A stretch of DNA of 64,000 nucleotides from Phyto melanocephala (GCA_941918925.1 OW799235.1:20158701-20222700), one strand, 5' to 3'. Counted from the stretch's first letter, positions 23,922 to 34,414 are shown. Notes: generated by a model from the sequence alone, not told the origin. Translations and numbers: made by a program.

Positions 23922-25917
23922 TGTTACGTGCCGGTATTTTTCGACTACCAAATACAAGAATATCAAAACGAAACATACCCACGCCAAATATTGGGTTAAG
24001 GGCGTGAAAGGCGGTTGCCAGCTAGCTCGAGCAAAAAGGTCAGTGGTTCTCAACCCGGGGTATTTGGCACGTGAACATGTGACCGTACTCTACACACCTT
24101 CAGAGTACGGGAAATTTTTAAACAAAGCCTTTAAAATCTAACATCGCTGTCGTTATGCAAACGTTGGCATGACCAGGTGGATCGTCACGCCAGGTACTAT
24201 TGTTTTCCCTCCCGCAATTTGCTCCTATGACAGACTAAGTACCTAAAATTTTATGTCTGTCCCAATCCGTGATCACCCGCTTAGTTTACCACACTTACCT
24301 TCAACATTCCTCCTCTAATGGAAAAAAATTAAAATTTCATGATGCACTTACAAAAAGGAAACTTTATTTTACAATTTTTTTATATGAATTTGATTTATAT
24401 ATTTTCATAAAAAAAAACTAATAATAAAAATTTAAATAATAATGATTATAAGATTAATAATAAAGAAATTTAAAATAGTAATAATAATGATGATTGTAAT
24501 AATGATTAAGATAATAGTAAATATAATAATATCATGATAATAAAATACTTATAAAGGCTATACTTAACAAAAAAAAATCGTAGCCGGTGGTAGTTTTTCT
24601 GGTGGACATGTGGTCGCTGCTGTTGTGTTGTTGCTGGTAGAGTTGACGTTGCTGGTAGAACGGTGAACTGTCGCTATAACCTCCTTTTTTTTTTTCTTGA
24701 AAATTATTAAATTGTTTTGACACTTGTGCAATTTTTTTTTTTTGTATGAAAATTTATTGTTTGTCTGTTTTTGTTCTTTCTTACTTTTGGTTATTCAATC
24801 TTTTACGGAAGGAATATTACACGTTTTGAATAAGCACAATAGCGAAATATTAATCACAGTGGAGAGTATTTGTAAAGTTATTAAATTTGCTGCAAGTGGA
24901 GCTTACGCGGGGGTGAAAATCTTATTACTTTTTTTATTCAGGTTGGTTTATGTAAAGATTAATAACTCAAATAATCCGGAGATTACTGGTAGCAAAACAA
25001 TTTCCAATTCGCCTTAAATCAATGATTTTCACGCAATTATTGTAGTTTTTTTTTTTTTTCAAAACGCACCCTTTTTTCTACTTAGTAGGTAATAAATTTT
25101 TATTTGGTACACAATTACTTTAAAAAAAATTTATATAAAGTGAAAATATACAGTTAATACGATTTTAGATATTTTTTTTCCTTTTGTTGCTTATGCATAT
25201 GTATGAAATTTTAATGTATTAAATACATATTTAATTTATAACTATTTCTTGTTTTTGTTTTATAGTCTCTAACACTTTTATATATAATTTTATTTATGTT
25301 AAATTTTTTTTTTTTTTTTCGCGCTCACAACATACACAAAGTTTTACTCTTAAAGCACGACCTTTTTTATCAACTTCTTAAAATCAACTCTCCTTTTTAA
25401 CTTCTTAAGATCAACTGTCAACTTTTAACTTTTCTTAATCTGACTTTTCTTTTCTTTACCTTTCTTTTTCTTTTTGCAAAGTTGCCAGTAGGTGATCTTG
25501 CCTACTGGGCCCTTATAACACTTATGCAAAATCAGCAAATCGCTGAAAGGTATCACTTGCAAAATCTTTTTTCTTTTCAATTCCTCTTTCCGCAAAACCG
25601 GTTTGAAATGTGTCGTGCTGCCATTGGTCAAACAATTTAACGGTAAACTGAGGTGATGGCAATTGTAAGAGTAGACGTAAGGACATGAGAGGTGACAAAA
25701 CTTTCCGTTTGTGATCGTCTATCGAAACTCATATAAAAAAAATTGGTTGCCAACCGTAACAGTTGCATATGTATATGTACATATGTATATGCAAATATGT
25801 AAAGTTGTAAAAGAAACGTAGAATTATCGGGCCTTGCCAGAAAATTCGAATATGTAATTTTGAAAGGCATAGGAGGTTTTTCAAGAAGAAAAAATTAATA
25901 GAAAAAAATCCGTAACA
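23922..25917 (-). repeat. 3' LTR (1996 bp)
   Basis: Bounded by TGTTACGTGCC on the plus strand and ATCCGTAACA at the other end, so the terminal 6-bp inverted repeat is TGTTAC/GTAACA. It differs from the other LTR, as far as I can see, only in one T-run (16 T here ending at 25319, 17 T there). It includes AT-rich tracts, an AATAATAAT region and small chance frames that occur identically in both LTRs and are not genes. Confidence 0.95.
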
Positions 25918-26108
25918 AAACTGCTTCGTTTTAAGATTTCCAATCGCTTAACGAACAGAAAAGGATTTTTTTGCGGAAAACGTAGAAGAATCTATTGGTG
26001 GGAGAAAAATACTAAAATTTAGTTCTACACGTGTGGCTCGACCCACGAAGCCGGGTATAAAAGAATACAAGGTTCATGTCTTTAAGTCAAAGTCTATACC
26101 TGGTGAAG
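25918..26108 (-). other. Spacer between pol stop and 3' LTR, weak polypurine tract
   Basis: About 190 nt. Just before the LTR the minus strand reads AAAACGAAGCAG then TTT, directly abutting TGTTACGG. This purine-rich stretch (10 of 12) is the only candidate plus-strand primer tract; it is weaker than usual and separated from the LTR by three T. Confidence 0.5.
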
Positions 26109-29100
26109 TTATGGGCGAATATCAGAAGCATGATACTTCCCTATGTAATTTCCCTGAAGATCCTCCAGCTCATAAATAGTATTTCCGATTTTCTTTCTTA
26201 TCCTACACTTAACGAACTTCGGGTTAAATTTAGCGTTAATGCCCTTTCGGAAGTCACTCTGCGAGTGGTTTTTCCTAAAAACTTCCTGGCCTTCAACAAA
26301 ATTTACTGGCTTGGACCTTGTGTTATAGGTCCTACATGCTTTCTCATGAGCCACATTTAGGTTTTCGCTTATCTTGTTGCGAATGTGCTGTAGTCGGTCG
26401 CTTCTTGCGATAGGTGTGTCGTCGGAAAGCATATTCAAACGATCCAGTAGAGAGTAGCTTGATCCATTTGTGATCATGTTTTGGCCGAGAACCGCGTAGT
26501 ATGGGGAACACCCTATAGCGGAATGAAAATCGCTACGCAATATTTGTAAAATGTCAGGTATTTTCCTATCCCAGTTCGTATGATCTGACTCATCCTTAAG
26601 AAAATAACGAATTTTAGAAATTACTTCCCTATTTGCCCTTTCAGAGGCATTTGCCTGTGGTGAATAGAACCCTGTGGTGACATGGGCAATGCCGTACACG
26701 GAAAAAAATTCCTCTATCTCCTTAGAGGTGAATTGTTTAGCGTTATCGCTGTGAATAAACTGTGGCACACCAAAAGTGCAGAAAATTTCATTTCGGAAGA
26801 ACTCAATTACGTTTACGGATGTTGCTGATTTCATGGGCTTTAGAAACAGAAATTTGGTAAGGTGGTCTATCACGATAAATAGTTGGCAATTTTTCGCTTT
26901 GGTACAAGGGTACGGGCCTAGGAAATCGCAGTACAATCTCTGAAAAGGACGGGTTGTCAAAATTTGTTTTCCCATAGGTGGGCGAAGGATTTGGTTTGTA
27001 GGCTTTATTGTCTTGCAGACATCGCATTGTCTGATGTATGACCTTACGTCACGAGCCATTTGCGGCCAGAAATACTTTTGCCTAATTCTAAACAACGTTT
27101 TATTAAAGCCACCATGACATCCTTCTTCGTGAGCAGACTTGATTGTATCTGTGACTAGAGAATTCGGTAACCAAAGTCTCCAAAGATCGCCTTCGTTTGA
27201 AACACCATTTCGGAATCTAACTCGTTTGTAAACATAGTTTTCAGACAAACATAAATCTGGAAGTTCATTACCGTTCTCACGAATTTTATTTCTTAAGTCA
27301 TTGTATTCGGGACTATCAAATTCAGGGGACAAAATATCAACTTCGGGTGGACTGCAGTTTATTTCAAGCGCATCTACATCAAATCTTGAGAGGGTATCGG
27401 GTACAACGTTCAAGGACCCCTTTCTATGTTCCATTGTAAAATCAAAGTGTTGGAGTTTTAAGCTCCATCGGGCTAGTCTGCCAGACAAATCTTTCTGGCC
27501 CATGAGCCAACGGAGGCTTGAGTGGTCTGTGACAATTTTGAACGGGAGACCTTCGACGTACTGTCTAAAACGTTTGACACAAATAACGGCCGCTAGACAT
27601 TCCAGTTCCGTTACTGTATAGTTTCGCTGTGCCTTATTCAGCTTTTGCGAAACGAACGCGATTGGGTGCTCCTTACCCTCGTCATCGAGCTGGTATAAAA
27701 CTCCCCCAACACCGATGCGTGATGCATCGCATTGTATTACGAACTCCTTACTGAAGTCCGGTTGTGCCAGTACAGGGGCGTTTGTCAAGGAAGATTTAAG
27801 TTTCTCGAACGATTCGGTGGCTTGAGAAGATAAACGAAACGGTTTATTTGACTTACGCAAACAATCCGTAAGTGGGCCTGCTAGGTCTGAAAAATTGCTT
27901 ATAAAAGCACGATACCAATTTGCCATGCCCACGAAGCGCCTAACCTGCTTAGGAGTTTTCGGAATAGGGAATTTAACAATGCCCTCAACTTTTTCTGGGT
28001 CAACTTTCAAATTTCCACCACCAATCCGATAACCTAAATATTTTATCTCACGCTGGCAGAATTTACTCTTACCTACATTAATGGTCAAGCCGGCAGATTT
28101 TAAGCACTGGGCAACGTCGGAAAGTAATTTTAGGTGGGTATTAAAATCCTGACTGCAAACTAAAAGGTCGTCAAGGTAAATAAAAACGTTATCCCTTAAT
28201 TTCGCGGGAATTGCCCTATCCATTAAACGACTCATCGTCTGGGGACCGTTACAGACACCAAAAGGCATGACCCTGTATTGGTACAGGGATCGTCCCGGTA
28301 CCGCGAAAGCTGTCTTCTCCTTAGATGCCTCGGACAACTTTATCTGGAAGAACGCATCCTTTAAGTCGATGCCGCTGATATAATGCGTGTCTTTCAAACG
28401 ACTGAGTAGGCCATTTATATGTGGTAACGGATACGAGTCCTTTTTCGTCAAAGAGTTTATTTTCCGACAATCAAGACAGAGTCTTATTTTCCCGGGCTTA
28501 CGAACGGTTACTATGGGGCTACACCAAGGAGAATTGGACTCTTCTATTACACCAAGAGCCAGTAATCGGTCCAGTTCCTCGTAGACCTCAGCTTGTCTAG
28601 GGGGCGAGAGAGGATAGTGTTTCTGTTTGACAGGTGTGGCGTCCCCTGTATCGATGTGGTGTTCGAGTAAGGGTGTGCACCCAAGGCCCAATTTTTCATA
28701 AGAAGGAAATTTCGCGATAACACGCTCGAGGCTTAATTTCTCTTCTGGGTCAAAATTATGGAAATTTGACTCGGAGTCGCTAACGAGCTCCGCGCATTCG
28801 AAATCCGAAAATATTTGTGGAGCTAGAGCGTATGCCCTCCAAAAGTCTATGCCAAGATAACCTACTTGAGACAAATTTGGTACGATGTAAAATATTATGG
28901 ACCTTGTTATCCCTTTAAAAGTGACCGGTAGTGTGCAATACCCCGCAACTTCATTTCTCGAACCGTTTGCGGTTAAAATGTTAGACCTAATTTCCCTTAA
29001 TTGAATGTTATTCCTTTTTACGAAGTCTAAACTGCCTTTCCCTAAAACGGATACGTTGGCACCAGAGTCTAGAAGACAAAATAATTCCTCATCAAAAATT

Positions 29101-29498
29101 TTAATAAGAGCAAAAGGCCTGCCATCATTTCGATCTGGCAAACATGTGGATTCAATGATTTTCCTAAATTTTAGTCTATTACAATAACGCTGTCTGCACT
29201 TAAGAATCTGTGGTGAGATTCCAGGGTTACTAGTAGCCTTGCCAAAAGATAAGTTCTGTCTATAATCATGCAGAGAATAAGTTTGTACGTCAGGTGGTTG
29301 TAGAGCAGGTAATTGTGCGTCTGGTTTGTTAGTCAGACTGGGAGGTAAGTCCCTCTGTGAAGGCTTACACTCTTTGCTGGATAGAAACTCGGGATTTAAC
29401 GGGAGGAACGAGCATCCCCGGTCGCCCACTCGCTCCGTCGCTTGTTTCCCGCATGAGGACCAATACACTTGGGAGTAGTTACTCCTCTTTGTCCGCAT
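26109..29498 (-). CDS. pol: Retrotransposon pol: protease, RT, RNase H, integrase
   Basis: 1129-aa open frame counted from the ATG at 29498, but it is probably made as a gag-pol fusion entering this frame near 29444. Aspartic protease motif LLDSGANVSVLG (D144). Reverse transcriptase with LCLDCRKIN, GIDLKDAFFQIKL and the active-site YLDD (441-444). RNase H residues D591, E631 or E633, D658 and the DTLSRF end at 701. Integrase zinc finger H790, H795, C825, C828, then catalytic D858, D918, E953; the last two are 34 residues apart, one fewer than the usual 35. The tail ends YHASDIRP. All hallmark residues are present and no break is seen, so the enzyme set looks intact. No env frame follows. Confidence 0.95.
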   Translation of the reverse strand: MRTKRSNYSQVYWSSCGKQATERVGDRGCSFLPLNPEFLSSKECKPSQRDLPPSLTNKPDAQLPALQPPDVQTYSLHDYRQNLSFGKATSNPGISPQILKCRQRYCNRLKFRKIIESTCLPDRNDGRPFALIKIFDEELFCLLDSGANVSVLGKGSLDFVKRNNIQLREIRSNILTANGSRNEVAGYCTLPVTFKGITRSIIFYIVPNLSQVGYLGIDFWRAYALAPQIFSDFECAELVSDSESNFHNFDPEEKLSLERVIAKFPSYEKLGLGCTPLLEHHIDTGDATPVKQKHYPLSPPRQAEVYEELDRLLALGVIEESNSPWCSPIVTVRKPGKIRLCLDCRKINSLTKKDSYPLPHINGLLSRLKDTHYISGIDLKDAFFQIKLSEASKEKTAFAVPGRSLYQYRVMPFGVCNGPQTMSRLMDRAIPAKLRDNVFIYLDDLLVCSQDFNTHLKLLSDVAQCLKSAGLTINVGKSKFCQREIKYLGYRIGGGNLKVDPEKVEGIVKFPIPKTPKQVRRFVGMANWYRAFISNFSDLAGPLTDCLRKSNKPFRLSSQATESFEKLKSSLTNAPVLAQPDFSKEFVIQCDASRIGVGGVLYQLDDEGKEHPIAFVSQKLNKAQRNYTVTELECLAAVICVKRFRQYVEGLPFKIVTDHSSLRWLMGQKDLSGRLARWSLKLQHFDFTMEHRKGSLNVVPDTLSRFDVDALEINCSPPEVDILSPEFDSPEYNDLRNKIRENGNELPDLCLSENYVYKRVRFRNGVSNEGDLWRLWLPNSLVTDTIKSAHEEGCHGGFNKTLFRIRQKYFWPQMARDVRSYIRQCDVCKTIKPTNQILRPPMGKQILTTRPFQRLYCDFLGPYPCTKAKNCQLFIVIDHLTKFLFLKPMKSATSVNVIEFFRNEIFCTFGVPQFIHSDNAKQFTSKEIEEFFSVYGIAHVTTGFYSPQANASERANREVISKIRYFLKDESDHTNWDRKIPDILQILRSDFHSAIGCSPYYAVLGQNMITNGSSYSLLDRLNMLSDDTPIARSDRLQHIRNKISENLNVAHEKACRTYNTRSKPVNFVEGQEVFRKNHSQSDFRKGINAKFNPKFVKCRIRKKIGNTIYELEDLQGNYIGKYHASDIRP

Positions 29499-30844
29499 TT
29501 GTAGCAGAAAACATGGCGAGTTTCTTCAGGACAATATATGTAGCTATGCCCAAGCTGAAGGCAGTTCCAACATTTTATCTTGGAATAATCACCCTTCACC
29601 CAAGTCTTGTTTAACTTTAAAGCCTCGACTTGAGGATCGGATTCTGCGTCGGAATCTTCGGGTTCCGGTTCAACGGCAATTTCGTGTACCTGTCTTTGCC
29701 GACTAAATGTAGTAGCTTTATTTTCGGATACCACCTTCTCGGCTTTTCTAGCTAGGTCGCGAAGCTTCCCTAAATCCCTGGGGTCTGAAATAAAAAGCAT
29801 GACTTTAAGGTCGGGGAGTACGTTTTTCTTGATAATTTCTATCACGGAAGTGTCTGGCAAGGGATCTGACAATCTGAGGTTTAAACGAACAATAAAGGAG
29901 TGGAAGTCGTCATAACTTTCCTTTGGAAGCTGTTTTCTGGTGGACATCTTCAATAGAATTTCGTGGTCACTTTTGAGAGACCCAAATTCTTTTAAAAGAG
30001 CTGCCCTTAACATTGGGTAAGTCGCTCTTTGATTTTGTTTGACATAGTCCCAGTAAAATGTTTCAGCCTTACCCGTAACAAACAGGTGAAAATTTGACAT
30101 AAGGTGGTCATGTGGACATTGTGATCGCCCAGTAAGTGTGTCTATCTTAAATAAAAAGTCTGAAACGCTACCTTCGCCACTATATGAAACTTTCCAGTCC
30201 TTCAATTTAAAATTTACGCCAGAAGAAGCATACGAAAATGAGTTCGAATGAGAGCCAGATGGCTGTACGTTAATACCAGGAGTTCCCGAGGTAGATCTTC
30301 CATTATGGGCTGCCCCTACGGACTCCTTAAGAGCGGTGAATTCTCTTCTGAATTCCTCTTGCGTATTTCTCATAGCTTCCTGGAAGTATGCCATCAGGGT
30401 CTGAATCGTATTATCATTTGAAGGCTGTTGGTCCCCCTCTTGACTAGTGTTATGGGTGGCCATTTCCGTTTGATTTTCGGATGGTAATATTGGGACTGAT
30501 TTTTCCAAAGTTCTCGCGTCCAAATTCGGTAATGAATGAGCAAAAGTATCGCCTTTGGGAATTTTACTCCTAGTATCTGTATTGTCAGATGAAATTGAAA
30601 CTAATGAAGAAGAGACAGACGAGGACCTCAAGGCCCTAATGCTTGTGGTAGATTGCGAATTTACTGAACCTGAAAGGGATTTTCTGGTTAATGAAGCTGC
30701 TCCTCTTCCCCTACCTTTTGCCGAGGACGGACTACGACTTACAACTTGTACTCTACCTCTACCGGATAAATCTACTAAATTGGAATTAGTTACTGTACGC
30801 GGCGGATTTCTAGAAGTGCTTTGCCGAGTGTTGGGCTTGTGCAT
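29396..30844 (-). CDS. gag: Retrotransposon Gag
   Basis: 482 aa from the first ATG at 30844 (the frame stays open a little upstream without an ATG). The basic/Ser-rich N-terminus is followed by a coiled region, then the retrotransposon Gag domain (about 210-365: VSDFLFKIDTLTGRSQCP ... ESYDDFHSFIVRLNLRL). Two zinc knuckles follow: CWNCLQLGHSYIYC is a regular CX2CX4HX4C, while CYKCGQRGVTTPKC has Val where His is expected. It forms the particle and packages the RNA. The 3' end overlaps pol by 103 nt in the -1 frame. The stop is at 29396-29398. Confidence 0.93.
   Translation of the reverse strand: MHKPNTRQSTSRNPPRTVTNSNLVDLSGRGRVQVVSRSPSSAKGRGRGAASLTRKSLSGSVNSQSTTSIRALRSSSVSSSLVSISSDNTDTRSKIPKGDTFAHSLPNLDARTLEKSVPILPSENQTEMATHNTSQEGDQQPSNDNTIQTLMAYFQEAMRNTQEEFRREFTALKESVGAAHNGRSTSGTPGINVQPSGSHSNSFSYASSGVNFKLKDWKVSYSGEGSVSDFLFKIDTLTGRSQCPHDHLMSNFHLFVTGKAETFYWDYVKQNQRATYPMLRAALLKEFGSLKSDHEILLKMSTRKQLPKESYDDFHSFIVRLNLRLSDPLPDTSVIEIIKKNVLPDLKVMLFISDPRDLGKLRDLARKAEKVVSENKATTFSRQRQVHEIAVEPEPEDSDAESDPQVEALKLNKTWVKGDYSKIKCWNCLQLGHSYIYCPEETRHVFCYKCGQRGVTTPKCIGPHAGNKRRSEWATGDARSSR
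29400..29450 (-). promoter_or_regulatory. -1 ribosomal frameshift signal (gag to pol)
   Basis: On the minus strand GGGAAAC (29450-29444) sits in gag phase as G-GGA-AAC, the canonical X-XXY-YYZ slip heptamer. After a 7-nt spacer, GGAGCGAG (29436-29429) can pair with CTCGTTCC (29412-29405): eight pairs with one G-U. The 16-nt loop holds CGGG (29420-29417), which could pair with CCCG (29403-29400) to make an H-type pseudoknot. Slippage gives GKQATERVGD, which is exactly the pol frame. Motif and frames are seen; function is inferred. Confidence 0.85.
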
Positions 30845-32401
30845 AATGTGCCCGCGACACAAAAAAAGGAATCTCTATTTGCAAGGGGGAAAAGAAAAAA
30901 GATTCTATACGTGTAGCCTTTATCGCGTATGGGAACTTGATTGATGGTAGTTTAGAAAAGATTTAAAAAATAAAAAAAAATATTCTGAGAAATCACAAAA
31001 AAATGTTGTGAAAAGTCGTGAAAAAAAACTGAAAGCAAATTTTAAATCGTGAAGAATAAAAAAAAATTCTTGCAAAGCCAAAATTATTTTATCATGAGGA
31101 TAAAATAATTTTTCTTGCAAAATTTAATTTTTTTTTTAATCGTGAAGATAAAATAATTTTTCTTGTGAAGATAATAATGAAGATAATTTTTAATCGAGAA
31201 GATAAAATAACTCCCCTTTTCTTTTTTTTTTGCGAAAACAAATTTTAATCGTGAGGAAAAAAAAAGTTTTGAAAAATAAATTTTAATAGTGATAAAAAAA
31301 GTTAATCTTGAGAAAACAAATTGGTTTGTTTTCTCCAAGTTATTTTAAATTCCCGTTATTTTTTTTTTGAAAAAAATGTTTCTTATTTAAAATGGGATTA
31401 AATTTATTTGAAAAAAAAAATTCAATTAGTATACATATATTAATTTAATATAATTTTGATAAAAAAAAAATTTTTTGTTTATTGGGAAAAAAATATTTTT
31501 TTTTTCGTCATTAGAATGAAATTAAATCAAAAAAAAAATTATATTTGTGTTATGTAATAATATAATTTAAATGGAATTATAAAAAAAAATTAAAATCGTA
31601 CGGAGGAGGAATGATGGGTGCTGTGGTTGCCAAACGGTGATCACATTGTTCTATACGTCGAGAATGCTAAGATACAATAGTATGCTGACTCTTCTCGTTA
31701 CTGATTGGCTAATCAGTTTCCTACTTTTCCCAGAAAAACTGATGACTCAATCAATTAAAATAGAACGTGTTCAAAAAAATCACAATTAAAAAAAATACGT
31801 ATTCTGATAGGGAAATTACAGAAATATTTAATAATTCCTTTATTCGAAATGTTTTCTAATATTGGGACATGATCGCAACGATGACTGCTCGACTAGTTGT
31901 CGTCAGCTCGGACTTATCATATCTCCGACATAAAAAAACAAAATTCGAAGGTGTTACCGAATATCTTGAAATAATTATTGTTCGCCAATCTTGCGTCGCG
32001 AATGATACCAGGTTTACATACCCAGAAATCATGACTTACGCTAGTCAACGAACAATCACTATTTCCAATTTCCCTTTATTTTAGCGTCGCAAATGAATCC
32101 AGGTTTAGTCTCCCAGAAATCATGACTTACGCCAAATAAAAGAAAATTTAATTATTCGAGCCCTATATACGATTACGTAAACTTACGTTTGCGTTACGTC
32201 AACGATGTGTTACTTCAGGTGGAAGAAAAAATAATTTACATCGTTAAATTCGTTTCGTGTTAAGTAAAATTTATTTTCCGTTAGATAAAATAAATCTTAC
32301 AAAAACAAGTTTTGCTTTATGTTGGGCTAATATTAACCTCACTTTGTGCAAATTGCTTTGCGTTGGGCTAACATTAACCTCACTTTGTGCAAATTGCTTT
32401 G
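30845..32401 (-). other. Long AT-rich 5' leader of the retrotransposon
   Basis: About 1.55 kb between primer site and gag. 30960-31600 is dominated by A/T runs with repeated GTGAAGATAAAATAATTT blocks. A ~50-bp unit beginning GCGTCGC.AATGA and ending CATGACTTACGC occurs twice (31993-32041 and 32084-32132). Three ~41-bp units adjoin the primer site. No ORF of note. The packaging signal probably lies here. Confidence 0.8.
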
Positions 32402-32413
32402 CGTTGGGCGCCA
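32312..32413 (-). repeat. 41-bp tandem repeats containing primer-site-like cores
   Basis: Units start at 32312, 32353 and 32394 (plus strand TTGCTTTGCGTTGGGC...). Each carries (C/T)(G/A)TTGGGC, the 5' part of the primer-site complement; only the third continues as GCCA to make the full site. The first unit is the most diverged (TTATGTTGGGC). Confidence 0.85.
32402..32413 (-). other. Primer-binding site, tRNA-Lys type
   Basis: The minus strand reads TGGCGCCCAACG, complementary to the CGTTGGGCGCCA 3' end of fly tRNA-Lys. It lies four nucleotides (TAGA) inside the 5' LTR, a spacing seen in several gypsy-type elements. Match stops after 12 nt. Confidence 0.85.
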
Positions 32414-32417
32414 TCTA

Positions 32418-34414
32418 TGTTACGTGCCGGTATTTTTCGACTACCAAATACAAGAATATCAAAACGAAACATACCCACGCCAAATATTGGGTTAAGGGCG
32501 TGAAAGGCGGTTGCCAGCTAGCTCGAGCAAAAAGGTCAGTGGTTCTCAACCCGGGGTATTTGGCACGTGAACATGTGACCGTACTCTACACACCTTCAGA
32601 GTACGGGAAATTTTTAAACAAAGCCTTTAAAATCTAACATCGCTGTCGTTATGCAAACGTTGGCATGACCAGGTGGATCGTCACGCCAGGTACTATTGTT
32701 TTCCCTCCCGCAATTTGCTCCTATGACAGACTAAGTACCTAAAATTTTATGTCTGTCCCAATCCGTGATCACCCGCTTAGTTTACCACACTTACCTTCAA
32801 CATTCCTCCTCTAATGGAAAAAAATTAAAATTTCATGATGCACTTACAAAAAGGAAACTTTATTTTACAATTTTTTTATATGAATTTGATTTATATATTT
32901 TCATAAAAAAAAACTAATAATAAAAATTTAAATAATAATGATTATAAGATTAATAATAAAGAAATTTAAAATAGTAATAATAATGATGATTGTAATAATG
33001 ATTAAGATAATAGTAAATATAATAATATCATGATAATAAAATACTTATAAAGGCTATACTTAACAAAAAAAAATCGTAGCCGGTGGTAGTTTTTCTGGTG
33101 GACATGTGGTCGCTGCTGTTGTGTTGTTGCTGGTAGAGTTGACGTTGCTGGTAGAACGGTGAACTGTCGCTATAACCTCCTTTTTTTTTTTCTTGAAAAT
33201 TATTAAATTGTTTTGACACTTGTGCAATTTTTTTTTTTTGTATGAAAATTTATTGTTTGTCTGTTTTTGTTCTTTCTTACTTTTGGTTATTCAATCTTTT
33301 ACGGAAGGAATATTACACGTTTTGAATAAGCACAATAGCGAAATATTAATCACAGTGGAGAGTATTTGTAAAGTTATTAAATTTGCTGCAAGTGGAGCTT
33401 ACGCGGGGGTGAAAATCTTATTACTTTTTTTATTCAGGTTGGTTTATGTAAAGATTAATAACTCAAATAATCCGGAGATTACTGGTAGCAAAACAATTTC
33501 CAATTCGCCTTAAATCAATGATTTTCACGCAATTATTGTAGTTTTTTTTTTTTTTCAAAACGCACCCTTTTTTCTACTTAGTAGGTAATAAATTTTTATT
33601 TGGTACACAATTACTTTAAAAAAAATTTATATAAAGTGAAAATATACAGTTAATACGATTTTAGATATTTTTTTTCCTTTTGTTGCTTATGCATATGTAT
33701 GAAATTTTAATGTATTAAATACATATTTAATTTATAACTATTTCTTGTTTTTGTTTTATAGTCTCTAACACTTTTATATATAATTTTATTTATGTTAAAT
33801 TTTTTTTTTTTTTTTTCGCGCTCACAACATACACAAAGTTTTACTCTTAAAGCACGACCTTTTTTATCAACTTCTTAAAATCAACTCTCCTTTTTAACTT
33901 CTTAAGATCAACTGTCAACTTTTAACTTTTCTTAATCTGACTTTTCTTTTCTTTACCTTTCTTTTTCTTTTTGCAAAGTTGCCAGTAGGTGATCTTGCCT
34001 ACTGGGCCCTTATAACACTTATGCAAAATCAGCAAATCGCTGAAAGGTATCACTTGCAAAATCTTTTTTCTTTTCAATTCCTCTTTCCGCAAAACCGGTT
34101 TGAAATGTGTCGTGCTGCCATTGGTCAAACAATTTAACGGTAAACTGAGGTGATGGCAATTGTAAGAGTAGACGTAAGGACATGAGAGGTGACAAAACTT
34201 TCCGTTTGTGATCGTCTATCGAAACTCATATAAAAAAAATTGGTTGCCAACCGTAACAGTTGCATATGTATATGTACATATGTATATGCAAATATGTAAA
34301 GTTGTAAAAGAAACGTAGAATTATCGGGCCTTGCCAGAAAATTCGAATATGTAATTTTGAAAGGCATAGGAGGTTTTTCAAGAAGAAAAAATTAATAGAA
34401 AAAAATCCGTAACA
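32418..34414 (-). repeat. 5' LTR (1997 bp), promoter-bearing
   Basis: Same sequence as 23922-25917 except one extra T in the run near 33800-33816. As the upstream LTR for a minus-strand element, it should carry the promoter and transcription start. No TATA box stood out clearly in the AT-rich sequence. Confidence 0.95.

Larger units (their letters stand above)
23922..34414 (-). mobile_element. Full-length Ty3/gypsy-type LTR retrotransposon (Ulysses/Osvaldo-like layout), 10,493 bp
   Basis: Transcribed on the minus strand. Order: 5' LTR (34414-32418), primer site (32413-32402), long leader, gag, pol by -1 frameshift, short 3' spacer, 3' LTR (25917-23922). LTRs start TGTTAC and end GTAACA and are flanked by ATAC on both sides. 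Both main frames are open. The pol order protease-RT-RNaseH-integrase places it in Ty3/gypsy; there is no env. The ~2-kb LTRs and ~10.5-kb size recall Ulysses of Drosophila virilis, but that assignment is from memory of its size and not from alignment. Confidence 0.95.

Noticed and set aside
24532..25870. Small open frames within the LTRs (for example 63, 97, 68 and 77 aa), repeated at 33028-34367
   Set aside because: They are identical in both copies only because the LTRs are identical. Their composition is poly-T/A driven, and no retrotransposon function is recognisable.
27301..30944. Plus-strand frames of 60-129 aa across gag and pol
   Set aside because: They are shadows of the minus-strand gag and pol frames.
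31084..31338. Minus-strand frames in the retrotransposon leader (66 and 84 aa)
   Set aside because: Built almost only of F, K, I and Y from A/T runs; not protein-like.
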